Source: Lentisphaerota bacterium (GTDB lineage Bacteria; Verrucomicrobiota; Lentisphaeria; Oligosphaerales; Oligosphaeraceae). From it: a stretch of DNA of 10,280 nucleotides. The notes beneath the pieces were generated by a model. It searched no databases. It was not told the DNA's origin and was given only the letters and a program-made list of their open reading frames with translations. Positions within the stretch are counted from its first letter, which is position 1. The number at the start of each line of letters is the position of its first letter. The stretch lies in NCBI GenBank assembly GCA_012800625.1, contig JAAZIY010000219.1, positions 1-10,280 on the forward strand. Reading direction: 5' to 3'. This document shows, one piece after another, positions 1 through 6,503 of the stretch. A program made the position numbers and the translations under genes.

Positions 1-1984
1 ACTTCGGCCAATGGCTCAAGAAATCCGGCCAGTTCATGCCGGCGCCCTCTGACATCCAGGAGAGGCTCACCTGCAGCCGCTCGAAGCGTGGTATCTGCGG
101 CAAGCTAGCCGTCTGTATGGGCAGGGTGTAGCGGAACTGGTCTTTGCCGGCGCTGCGCGCCATACAGTAAGCCGAGAGACCGGGGCTGAGTTCTTTCTCG
201 ATTTTCAGAAAGACCGTGGGCAGGCTCAGCTTGTTATTTCTTTCAGTTATATCCAGGCTATAGCGTCTATATTTTTTAGCCTCCAGCTGCAGCGGTTCCC
301 AGGGACACTCATCTCCGGCCAGCACTATGCCCTCAGGCAGGTCCAGCAAGAATACCGCCTTTTCAGTTTTTTCATTTTCACTGCGCAGGTCATTGATCTC
401 GAAATTTTGCGGAGCCAGGACGTCATAGATTATATCCAGGGTTCCCAGCCTGGGGTGCACCAGCAGTCCTTCCAGAGCTATAGTTTCTGACGGGTTGGCA
501 TATGCCGCGTTGAAGTCGGCGGTTTCTTTTTCTGCCTTCAGCAGAGCCAGTTCATCACTGAAGATACTGCCGCTGGTTCCCTCGATTTTCAGCAAGACAT
601 AGCGCGCCTCGGCATTGATATGCAGCTGGAAGGGATACATCCTAGTGGCATACTGGCTGGCCTGCTCTTCAATATAGTAGGAATTGATAAAATCACTTTG
701 ATCGCTTTCCCCAGGCATGAGCTTCAATAAGTTGCGGGCCAAGTGATAGTTCTGCCCGTCTTGGGAGACATAGGCGCTGAAGGAGCGCGGAAACTGAAAG
801 TTGCCCACCGTGCCGCCCAAGCAGCGGATAACCAGGCGGTCCAGCTTCTGGCTTTCACCCAGGTCCAGCTTCAGATATGCCACCCCGTTGCCGCTGTACC
901 AGCCTACGCTTTGACGATCAAACCAGACCTTGTCATCCTTGCGCTTGGTGAGTTTGCCGTCACAGAGATCGTATATGTCGTTTTCGTCTTTAGTGAGGCG
1001 ATAGTCCGGGGCGGGCACCAGCTGCAATTTTTTCCCCAGCGCCAGGTTTTCTCCCTGGGTATAGTCATACCATAGCTGCCGGTCTTTCCTGGTTTGTATG
1101 TTGCCAGCCTCGCTAAGTGCCTGCGGGATTTGATGTTCAGTCTGTATGTCCAGTCGGTAGGGCAGGGTATAGTAATAGCTGGTGCCGTGTACTTTGACTG
1201 CTGAAAGCAGGCTGGCCTTCGCGGACAGGGGCACATTGTAAGCGGCGCTGTCAATAAGAGCTGTGGCGGAATATAGCAGGTCGCCGGCTTGCTGGTCGCC
1301 CCTCAGGCCCTTGTCGTTGAGCTTGAGGCTCGGTTCGTCTTGCCAGCGGAATTCCACCAGGTTGGGCAGCAGATAGCAGTCCAGGTCCACCTCGTTTTCT
1401 CCCAGTGCGCTTGTGGCCTTGAAAATAAAGCGCAGTTTGTCATCGAGTTGCAGCATTTCGCCGGGCTGTTTTTGTTCGGCCTCGGCATAAAGCCCCTCTT
1501 GTATACTTGTCGTCAGCCTGGCTTCGACATAGTCTACCCAGGGGCCTACCTGCTTGCCTTTGCCTTTTTGCCTAAAAGTCAGGCTGCGCTCCGAAGAGCC
1601 GCCCTCGGGCAGCAGAAAAGTATTCCAGCCAGGAAACAAGGGTGCCCCATAAGCACTGCTGCCGGAGCCGATCAGCACGGTGACCTCGGCGTCTACGTCC
1701 TCGTTCTGCCCCATCAGTACCTGAAGATAGCAGGCCTGTTTGAAAGCCGGCAAGGCCAGGCTGAACTGAGAAATATTGCCTCTGGACTCAGGCAGGGTGG
1801 AGAGGCGCAGGGCACCTTCGGCAAGTTGAGGCTCGCAGTTCTGCCATTGCCAGTCCTGCTCCGAAAAAGAACTAAATTCGCAACGCCAAAAATAAGCATC
1901 GGCTGCAAGCATATGCAGGCAGACAAGCAAGCAAAAACCGAAAAATAAATGCTGCGCTTTTGGAGAGAACTGAGAAGTTGACAT
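1..1984 (-). CDS. Large exported protein with discoidin-like (F5/8 type C) domain, 3' end outside window
   Basis: The minus-strand frame is open without a stop from the ATG at 1984 to the window edge (661 codons), so the C-terminus is missing. The start follows AAAGG at a good distance. Residues 1-30 look like a signal peptide: K9, a hydrophobic core around LFFGFCLLVCLHML, and a likely cut after Ala-Asp-Ala at 30. Residues 31-180 appear beta-rich and include FPGWNTFLLP. Residues about 338-480 resemble a discoidin/galactose-binding module, with DLCDGKL, then LKLDLGES, then YVSQDGQNY, and YVLLKIEG near its end. The last visible stretch, with LSWMSEGAGMNWPDF, could lead into a catalytic barrel, but that part is not in the window. 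A role in binding or degrading carbohydrate outside the cytoplasm is inferred from the domain and the signal peptide. No catalytic residue can be assigned. Confidence 0.85.
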   Translation of the reverse strand, partial: MSTSQFSPKAQHLFFGFCLLVCLHMLAADAYFWRCEFSSFSEQDWQWQNCEPQLAEGALRLSTLPESRGNISQFSLALPAFKQACYLQVLMGQNEDVDAEVTVLIGSGSSAYGAPLFPGWNTFLLPEGGSSERSLTFRQKGKGKQVGPWVDYVEARLTTSIQEGLYAEAEQKQPGEMLQLDDKLRFIFKATSALGENEVDLDCYLLPNLVEFRWQDEPSLKLNDKGLRGDQQAGDLLYSATALIDSAAYNVPLSAKASLLSAVKVHGTSYYYTLPYRLDIQTEHQIPQALSEAGNIQTRKDRQLWYDYTQGENLALGKKLQLVPAPDYRLTKDENDIYDLCDGKLTKRKDDKVWFDRQSVGWYSGNGVAYLKLDLGESQKLDRLVIRCLGGTVGNFQFPRSFSAYVSQDGQNYHLARNLLKLMPGESDQSDFINSYYIEEQASQYATRMYPFQLHINAEARYVLLKIEGTSGSIFSDELALLKAEKETADFNAAYANPSETIALEGLLVHPRLGTLDIIYDVLAPQNFEINDLRSENEKTEKAVFLLDLPEGIVLAGDECPWEPLQLEAKKYRRYSLDITERNNKLSLPTVFLKIEKELSPGLSAYCMARSAGKDQFRYTLPIQTASLPQIPRFERLQVSLSWMSEGAGMNWPDFLSHWPK

Positions 1985-2002
1985 TTTGAACCTTTATGAA
2001 AG

Positions 2003-2032
2003 ATATTAACTGGCTATGTTTCTTTAGGGCAA
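2003..2032 (-). promoter_or_regulatory. Putative sigma-70-like promoter for the large exported protein
   Basis: On the minus strand TTGCCC (2032-2027) and TAATAT (2008-2003) are separated by 18 nt and lie just upstream of the ATG at 1984. The -10 matches the consensus at 4-5 positions and the -35 at 3-4. It would let this gene be transcribed separately from the fumarase gene 75 bp upstream. Confidence 0.4.
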
Positions 2033-2059
2033 GAGCGCTGGGCGGGGAGGCTGCAGTTG

Positions 2060-2911
2060 TTAGGCTTCAATTTCGATGCTGTGTCGGCGGCAGCACCAGC
2101 ACATATAGGTTACGGTGACAAAGTAGGAGGCCGGCAGGCGGCAGCGCGCCCCTAGAAAGACCTCGAGCACACTGGTTTTGCCGCCAAAGCCCATGCAGCC
2201 TATACCCAGCGCATTGCATTCCTCGAGCAAGCGCAGTTCCAGGGCGGCCAATTCGGGCTGCTCGCTGCGTTCTCCGATTTTGCGCAAGAGTAGCTTTTTA
2301 CCTTCCTCGTAGCCGCCATTGCGGTCTGCTCCTATGCAGACTGCCAGCAGGCCTGGCGCACAGCCTTTTCCCTGAGCCTGCCAGACCGCGTCCAGCACGC
2401 AGCGCCGCACTCCTTCCAGGTCGCGTCCGGCTCCCAATTGACTGTCCGGCAAGCTGTATTGGATGCCGACATTTTCACAGCCGCCGCCTTTAAGCATGAG
2501 CGACACCCGGCTTTTACCTGTTTTTTGCGCCTGCCAATGGATATTCGGGCAGCCATAGCCCAGGTTGTTGCCGGTGTTTTGGCCCGACAGTGTCTCCACG
2601 CAGTTTTGGCGCAATATTCCCAGTTCGGTGGCTTTGACGATGGCGCTTTCGGCGGCCTGCTTGAATTCAAAATAGTCTAATGCCGGCGCGGCTTCGACAA
2701 AGAAGTTGAGCATTCCGGTATCCTGGCAGATAGGCCTCTTGTTTTGCCGCGCCAGAGCCGCGTTCTGCAAGATGGTTTCCAAAGCCGCCCGGCTGCTGGA
2801 GCCGGGCTGTTCAAGGTCTCGCGCCTTGCGGATAGCCGTTTCTATGTCCTCAGGCAGATCAGTGGCCGCCCGAGTAACCAGTTCAAACAATTGTTTTTGC
2901 AAAACACTCAC
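2060..2911 (-). CDS. Class I fumarate hydratase / L-tartrate dehydratase, alpha subunit
   Basis: This 283-residue protein has the expected length of the alpha subunit (Fumerase domain) of two-subunit iron-sulfur hydro-lyases. That family interconverts fumarate and malate, or dehydrates tartrate, through a [4Fe-4S] cluster. Visible family blocks are KRPICQDTGM (Cys62), LSGQNTGNNLGYGCPN (about 109-123), LKGGGCENVG (140-149), GKGCAPG (Cys183), LGIGCMGFGGKTSVLEV (235-251) and the C-terminal MCWCCRR (270-276). Cys62, Cys183 and one of Cys271/273/274 are the likely cluster ligands by analogy. I chose the GTG at 2911 because GGAAGGGGG precedes it by 7 nt and family similarity begins there. The frame is open further upstream to 3073, but that would overlap the neighbouring gene. 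The partner beta subunit is not in the window, and the next gene downstream is unrelated. Fumarase and tartrate dehydratase cannot be told apart from this subunit alone. Confidence 0.9.
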   Translation of the reverse strand: MSVLQKQLFELVTRAATDLPEDIETAIRKARDLEQPGSSSRAALETILQNAALARQNKRPICQDTGMLNFFVEAAPALDYFEFKQAAESAIVKATELGILRQNCVETLSGQNTGNNLGYGCPNIHWQAQKTGKSRVSLMLKGGGCENVGIQYSLPDSQLGAGRDLEGVRRCVLDAVWQAQGKGCAPGLLAVCIGADRNGGYEEGKKLLLRKIGERSEQPELAALELRLLEECNALGIGCMGFGGKTSVLEVFLGARCRLPASYFVTVTYMCWCCRRHSIEIEA

Positions 2912-2954
2912 GTGGCAGCCCCCTTCCTGAAAATGGTCTGAAAGTAAACAGGCT

Positions 2955-2997
2955 GCGGCGTCCGGGCTGAGCGGGTTTTGTCGAACCCGGACGCCGC
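2955..2997 (-). promoter_or_regulatory. Perfect 12-bp hairpin between oxidoreductase and fumarase genes
   Basis: GCGGCGTCCGGG (2955-2966) is perfectly complementary to CCCGGACGCCGC (2986-2997), with a 19-nt loop. A shorter alternative hairpin, CGGGTT (2972-2977) with AACCCG (2984-2989), shares bases with the large stem, so the two are mutually exclusive. On the minus strand it lies 19 nt after the oxidoreductase stop and 44 nt before the fumarase GTG. No T-run follows directly (AGCCTGTTTACTTTC), so it is not a typical intrinsic terminator. It could be a leaky terminator, an mRNA-stabilising structure or an attenuator. Confidence 0.6.
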
Positions 2998-3015
2998 CGG
3001 AAAAATACGGGATAT

Positions 3016-3915
3016 TTAGAGTTTTTCGACCTCGGCCCAGGTGCCGGTTTTCAGCGATTCCAGGGCGGCGCACATCATGGCTTGTCCCTCGAAGGTCTGC
3101 TCCATTGCTATGGGGGCTGGCCCGCCGTGGAAGAAGTCGCGTATGCAGCTTAGAAGATAGAAATATAGCCGGCTGTTATCGACATGGAAGAACTCCGCTT
3201 TTTTCTGGCTTTGCACGCGTCCGCCATAGCTCCACATGCCTCTGATCGACTCTATCAGTCCGCGTCTTCCTTCGGGGTATACTACGTTTGTAGTTACGCT
3301 AACTTCATTCTCTACTGCGAACACCTTTTCCGCTCCGCAGCCCATAAGTCTCTGCAGCATTTCAAAGCTGTGCACTCCGTACCAGATTAGCGATTCGCCG
3401 GCCGGTGCAGTGCCCAAGGCTCCAAAGGTCTGTCCCAGCTTGACTTCTTCGCCCTCGAGTTTGTCAATGGCGACAGCTATGGTTGGAGTTAGGGGCAGGC
3501 TCGAGCAGGAGAAGACCCTGGCATTATATTTTTTGGCCAGCTCCAATATCTTGCGGCCTTCTTGCAGGCTGCCGGCCAGGGGCTTGTCCAGAAAAATAGG
3601 CTTGCCCAGCGGCGCCACTTTCTCGAAGTATGGCAAGTGCAGGGCGGGGTCGTTGATTTCGATCATCACCGCGTCGCAGTCGGCTATGGCCTCATCGAAG
3701 CACTCGGTCACTTTGATGCCCCAGGCCTCGAGCTGCTCTTGACGCTTGTCCAGACCCTCCTTGTTCTGAAATGGGGTTTCAAAGCGTTGACAGGCAGTAA
3801 TAGTAAGCCCATCCACTTTTTTATCGGCAGGCAGGTCCGCTGCCATGCACAGGCGCGGCAACTCCACGCTGTGGCTGGTGTCTAGGCCAATAACTGCTAC
3901 TTTTAAATTCTGCAT
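3016..3915 (-). CDS. Gfo/Idh/MocA family oxidoreductase
   Basis: The protein has 299 residues, somewhat short for a family that is usually 330-390. The N-terminal KVAVIGLDTSHSVELPRLC is a beta-alpha-beta dinucleotide-binding start in which the usual GxGxxG is altered to GLDTSH. Residues 80-112 carry DAVMIEINDP, HLPYFEKVAPLGKPIFLDKP. The closing DKP stands where most members have EKP, with the lysine kept (Lys111). YGVHSFEML places a candidate catalytic histidine at 182. The family uses NAD(P)(H) on sugars, inositols and similar polyols in the cytoplasm; the substrate here is unknown. I chose the ATG at 3915 because AAAGGA precedes it by 8 nt and homology begins at once. The 24 extra codons of the longer frame (to 3987) have no such signal. 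An AT-rich TATATTATAC stretch about 60 nt upstream on this strand could be a -10 region, but no good -35 is seen. Confidence 0.88.
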   Translation of the reverse strand: MQNLKVAVIGLDTSHSVELPRLCMAADLPADKKVDGLTITACQRFETPFQNKEGLDKRQEQLEAWGIKVTECFDEAIADCDAVMIEINDPALHLPYFEKVAPLGKPIFLDKPLAGSLQEGRKILELAKKYNARVFSCSSLPLTPTIAVAIDKLEGEEVKLGQTFGALGTAPAGESLIWYGVHSFEMLQRLMGCGAEKVFAVENEVSVTTNVVYPEGRRGLIESIRGMWSYGGRVQSQKKAEFFHVDNSRLYFYLLSCIRDFFHGGPAPIAMEQTFEGQAMMCAALESLKTGTWAEVEKL

Positions 3916-4007
3916 TAGTAAAATCCTTTCGATTTGTGAGTTGTGCTGGAAATAGATAAGGAACCAGCGGTATAATATAGCATACATAAAGTAATCGACG
4001 TTTTTTC

Positions 4008-4234
4008 GGACACGAAGAACACGAAGTCACAATGTCGGTAACATACCTTTGCCGTCAGCAGCTCTCAATTTCAGTTGACTACATTTTGTAGTCAACTGAG
4101 AGGCGCCTTGTTTTAAACGGGCTTTCATTACAGACCAGTACTTTCGCGCATCTTTACTGTCAACCAGGGCGGCGATTATGCCCAGCTTGAAAAACTTGGT
4201 ACGCCTTTGTGTGACTTCGTGTGTCTTCGTGTCC
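4008..4234. mobile_element. Inverted-repeat-bounded cassette containing a BRO-N fragment
   Basis: The left arm GGACACGAAGAACACGAAG plus TCAC (4008-4030) and the right arm (4211-4234) are inverted copies. The complement of the right arm reads GGACACGAAGACACACGAAG plus TCAC, differing by one inserted base and a minor change. The 180 bp between them consist almost wholly of a BRO-N gene remnant. The arms match the CACGAAG repeats seen elsewhere in the window. No transposase or clear target-site duplication is visible, so calling this a mobile or once-mobile unit is inference. The unit could instead be two independent repeat insertions flanking an old phage gene. Confidence 0.45.
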
Positions 4235-4236
4235 AA
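4027..4236 (-). pseudogene. BRO-N domain (phage antirepressor-like) fragment, truncated and frameshifted
   Basis: The frame can be opened only from a TTG at 4236 and its first dozen codons are translated repeat sequence. From about residue 15 it reads FFKLGIIAALVDSKDARKYW, then SVMKARLKQGASQL and TTKCSQLKLRAADGK. That is the core of the BRO-N domain found in phage antirepressors and DNA-damage-inducible proteins. The usual continuation xYxTDVADTEQLL is missing. A one-base frameshift after AADGK changes the end to GMLPTL-stop, while the neighbouring frame reads YVTDIVT and then enters the inverted repeat. The domain start is lost too. With no proper start, no C-terminal domain and a frameshift it is probably inactive, although a short peptide cannot be excluded. 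BRO-N proteins are DNA-binding proteins typical of phages and large DNA viruses. Confidence 0.75.
4071..4099. repeat. Perfect 12-bp palindrome with 5-nt loop inside the BRO-N fragment
   Basis: TCAGTTGACTAC (4071-4082) pairs perfectly with GTAGTCAACTGA (4088-4099) around ATTTT. On the minus strand it encodes the SQLTTKCSQLK stretch of the BRO-N remnant, so the near repeat of SQL in the protein reflects the DNA palindrome. It would form a stable hairpin in single-stranded DNA or in RNA. Confidence 0.8.
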
Positions 4237-4246
4237 ATCCCTGGAC

Positions 4247-4585
4247 TTATTTGGCTCTTTCCTTAAGCTGCTGCAGATACTCCTGCCATTCCACTGGGAG
4301 CAAGTGACTTTTTTTATTGTTGCAGTCTTTGCAGCAGGCCACTATATTGCCCTTGCGGCTTTTGCCGCCGCGTATGACTGGCACCAAGTGGTCCATGCAA
4401 AGCTCTTTAGGGGGCAGCCGTTTCTGGCAATAGTAGCAAAGCCCCTGTCCGCGCAGATTCTTCCACCATTGCGAGGCGCGCAATTGCCGGGCCTTCTCTC
4501 TTTCGCGGCGCACCTGTTCTTCGTCGGCGGGCAGGAAAAAGTGCTCTTCAAGAGATTCTTCTGGTTCTGCTTGATTTTCAGGCAT
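4247..4585 (-). CDS. Small HNH endonuclease-like protein
   Basis: This 112-residue protein has an acidic N-terminus (PENQAEPEESLEEHFFLPADEEQ), a basic helix (REREKARQLRASQWWKN) and a zinc-finger-type HNH core from residue 50. The core carries Cys50-x2-Cys53, Asp65-His66 in CMDHLVPVIRGG, Asn80, and Cys85-x2-Cys88 followed by NNKK. It ends LLPVEWQEYLQQL. The cysteine pairs should bind a structural zinc, and His66 with Asn80 should form the metal-dependent nuclease site. The whole layout, including the FF-PAD start and the LPVEW end, resembles a conserved family of stand-alone small HNH proteins whose biological role is, to my knowledge, not defined. The ATG at 4585 overlaps the last codons of the upstream kinase gene by 8 nt, with AAGGC 11 nt upstream, which suggests co-transcription. 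An upstream in-frame start at 4618 is possible but adds residues that do not look conserved. Confidence 0.85.
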   Translation of the reverse strand: MPENQAEPEESLEEHFFLPADEEQVRREREKARQLRASQWWKNLRGQGLCYYCQKRLPPKELCMDHLVPVIRGGKSRKGNIVACCKDCNNKKSHLLPVEWQEYLQQLKERAK

Positions 4586-5384
4586 TTTTTGCCATTGCCT
4601 TGTGGTAGAGCGGCCCAATATGTTGATTGAGCGGAAACGATGCTTTCAAGGCGGCTCGCACGAAGTCATGGGCGCATTTCCAGGCTTCTTTTACCGTGCT
4701 GCCTTTGCCCAGCTCCGCCGCGATGCAGGCTGAGAACGAGCAGCCCGCGCCATGCGTCCATTCGGTGTTGATGCGCTCGTTTTCGAGCCACAGGCATTCT
4801 TTGCCGTCAAAAAGCAGGTCTGCGGTTTTACCGGGCAGCACTCTGGCCATTTTGATGATGACGTTTTTGCAGCCGCTCTTGTGTATGCGCTTTGCCGCTT
4901 TTTCGGCCTCGGCCTTGTTTTTGATCTCATCCATGCCGGCCAGCTGCGCCGCCTCGAAGGAATTGGGGGTTACCACTTCGGCTATGGGCAGCAGGTAGTC
5001 CAGCATGGCCTGGGTGTTTTCCGGAAAAAGCGCTTCACTGGTGCCTTTGCAGACCATCACCGGGTCCACCACCAGGTGCTGCACTTTTGCCTCGGCAAAC
5101 AACTGCCCCACGGTCTTAATGATTTCCACAGTAGGCAGCATGCCGGTCTTGGCCGCCGCCACGCCTATGCCCGGCAGTATGGTGCGAAACTGGCGCTTGA
5201 TGGTTTCCAGGTCAACAGGGCTTACCAGATGTTGCCAGTCTTCAGGACGCATGGCCACCAGCACAGTGAGCACAGTCATGCCATAGACGTCACGTTCCTG
5301 GAAAGTCTTTAAATCAGCCTGAATGCCGGCGCCGCCGCTGCAGTCCGAACCCGCCACCGTCAATACTTTTACCGGAGTAAACAT
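4578..5384 (-). CDS. pdxK: Pyridoxal/pyridoxine kinase (PdxK type), ThiD-like HMP kinase family
   Basis: This 268-residue ribokinase-fold enzyme phosphorylates vitamin B6 vitamers or hydroxymethylpyrimidine with ATP in the cytoplasm. Visible blocks are VLTVAGSDCSGGAGIQADLK (7-26), VYGMTVLTVLVAM (33-45), AKTGMLPTVEII (78-89), VVDPVMVCKGTSEAL (105-119), VVTPNSFEAAQL (137-148) and THGAGCSFSA (210-219), with Cys215 in the anion-hole/catalytic loop. IVAM-like, VCKG and INQHIGP-type motifs resemble the Bacillus-type PdxK more than classical ThiD, which has QNT and VAKGG. Automatic annotation would probably say thiD. The usual VKGG is replaced by IKMARVLPGK at 177-186, a change worth noting. I chose the ATG at 5384 because AAGGA precedes it by 8 nt; the 48 upstream codons of the longer frame read repeat and intergenic sequence. 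It overlaps the HNH gene by 8 nt. Family membership is secure, but B6 versus HMP substrate is inference. Confidence 0.88.
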   Translation of the reverse strand: MFTPVKVLTVAGSDCSGGAGIQADLKTFQERDVYGMTVLTVLVAMRPEDWQHLVSPVDLETIKRQFRTILPGIGVAAAKTGMLPTVEIIKTVGQLFAEAKVQHLVVDPVMVCKGTSEALFPENTQAMLDYLLPIAEVVTPNSFEAAQLAGMDEIKNKAEAEKAAKRIHKSGCKNVIIKMARVLPGKTADLLFDGKECLWLENERINTEWTHGAGCSFSACIAAELGKGSTVKEAWKCAHDFVRAALKASFPLNQHIGPLYHKAMAKNA

Positions 5385-5411
5385 CTGCAATGTCCTTGTC
5401 TTGTTTAAAAG

Positions 5412-5439
5412 ATTACAAACTGGCCCTAAACAGACCCAA
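5412..5439 (-). promoter_or_regulatory. Weak putative promoter for the pdxK/HNH genes
   Basis: On the minus strand TTGGGT (5439-5434) is followed after 16 nt by TGTAAT (5417-5412), close to the Shine-Dalgarno of the kinase gene at 5384. The -10 fits the consensus well and the -35 fits poorly. I looked for a TPP riboswitch here because of the ThiD-like product and found none. Confidence 0.3.
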
Positions 5440-5480
5440 CAGTTAATATAACCGGCTGAGGCCAAATTGCCCCGTTTTAG

Positions 5481-5572
5481 ACCCGCCCAAAAAGCTGGTC
5501 CGGCAGAAATTTGAACACGAAGACACACGAAGACACACGAAGTTTTTTGAGTTTTTACTTTTAGGCCGGGGT
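5481..5572. mobile_element. MITE-like repeat unit with inverted termini and three CACGAAG units
   Basis: The unit begins ACCCGCCCAAAAAG (5481-5494) and ends CTTTTAGGCCGGGGT (5558-5572), imperfect inverted copies of each other. Inside are CGGCAGAAATTTGAA, a tandem array at 5516-5542 (CACGAAGACA twice, then CACGAAG) and GTTTTTTGAGTTTTTA. The same order occurs at 10122-10201, and its right half occurs at 7452-7501. It lies between the divergent pdxK and amidohydrolase genes. The rest of this 321-bp gap (5573-5705) is AT-rich, with no clear gene or strong promoter. TTGTAC (5617) and TATATT (5643) are present but 20 nt apart. Confidence 0.6.
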
Positions 5573-5705
5573 TTAAGTTGTCGAATTAAACGCAGTTGCC
5601 CGCAAGACGCTGCGCATTGTACGTATTTACTCGGTCAACAGTTATATTATTCAAGTTGCGCCTCAAGTCTATGCGGCTCCGGTTTTATTATTTCGAAAGT
5701 TTTTC

Positions 5706-6503
5706 ATGTCCACTTTGCCTAATTTTGATGTTCATACGCACGCTTTTCACCCCAAGATTGCCGCCAAGGTGCTGCGTCAGCTCGAACATCATTACCACAT
5801 ACCGCCGCTTGGCACTGGCGAGCTTTCAGACCTGCTGCCGCGTCTGGCTCAGGCCGGCATAGACCGGGCCTGCATACATTGCGCCGCCACTAGCGCGGCA
5901 CAAGTCATACCTGCCAACCGCTGGGCACTGTCACTGCAAAAAACGCCCGGCTTGATCCCCTTCGGCACACTGCATCCAGACTATAAAAACATGGCTGAAG
6001 AGCTGGAGTTGCTGCAGCGCAAGGGTATCAAGGGCATAAAGATACATCCCGACTTTCAGGGGTTCCGCCTAGACGCTCCTGCTCTACTGCCCTGCTTCGA
6101 GGCTATGCAGGATAACTTTACCTTGATGGTACATGTGGGAGACCTGCTGCCGCCGGAGCAGAATCCTAGCTGCCCATTTAAGCTGGCCTATATCAAAAGA
6201 CTATTTCCGAATCTGAAGATCATCGCAGCCCACTTTGGCGGCTATAGGCATTGGCAGTATGTCTTGCAGGCCTTTACAGGATTGGAGATCTACCTGGACT
6301 GCTCGAGTAGCCTATTCACTATAGGCCAAAGCCTGCTCGAGGAAATTTTCCGGAAATGGCCCAGGGAACTGCTCTTGTTCGGCAGCGACTATCCGCTTTT
6401 TGACCCCGGAGATGAAATGAAACGACTGCAGTACCGACTAAAGCTGAGTGACGCGCAACTCCGCCGAATTATGCAAAACGCAAACGCACTGGAGCTGTGC
6501 TAA
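5706..6503 (+). CDS. Amidohydrolase-family metal-dependent hydrolase (TIM barrel)
   Basis: This 265-residue protein carries the metal-binding signature of the amidohydrolase-2 (PF04909-like) superfamily. It has FDVHTHAFHP with His10 and His12, GIKGIKIHPDFQGF with Lys112 and His114, MVHVGD with His143, AAHFGGY with His176, and LLFGSDYP with the catalytic-type Asp228. The length and the single barrel fit small uncharacterised members related to aminocarboxymuconate-semialdehyde decarboxylase and TatD-like hydrolases. The substrate cannot be named. No signal peptide is seen, so it is cytoplasmic. The ATG at 5706 has only a weak GAAAG 7 nt upstream, but family homology begins immediately. Its TAA shares one base with the ATG of tlyA (TAATG), so the two are probably co-transcribed and translationally coupled. 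Confidence 0.86.
   Translation: MSTLPNFDVHTHAFHPKIAAKVLRQLEHHYHIPPLGTGELSDLLPRLAQAGIDRACIHCAATSAAQVIPANRWALSLQKTPGLIPFGTLHPDYKNMAEELELLQRKGIKGIKIHPDFQGFRLDAPALLPCFEAMQDNFTLMVHVGDLLPPEQNPSCPFKLAYIKRLFPNLKIIAAHFGGYRHWQYVLQAFTGLEIYLDCSSSLFTIGQSLLEEIFRKWPRELLLFGSDYPLFDPGDEMKRLQYRLKLSDAQLRRIMQNANALELC

Noticed and set aside
1289..1948. Plus-strand 219-codon frame
   Set aside because: It lies wholly antisense to the large exported protein, whose domains and signal peptide are convincing. The plus-strand translation shows no domain.
2955..2997. Rho-independent terminator
   Set aside because: The stem is strong, but the 19-nt loop is long and no T-run follows on either strand, so I list it only as a hairpin.
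3971..3976. Perfect TATAAT on the plus strand
   Set aside because: No -35 element lies at a suitable distance, and no plus-strand gene starts downstream.
4178..4630. Plus-strand 150-codon frame
   Set aside because: It is antisense to the HNH gene, whose zinc and HNH residues are clearly readable on the minus strand.
5385..5480. TPP riboswitch upstream of the ThiD-like kinase
   Set aside because: The conserved CUGAGA and ACCUGAUC-type elements are absent, and the kinase looks more PdxK-like.
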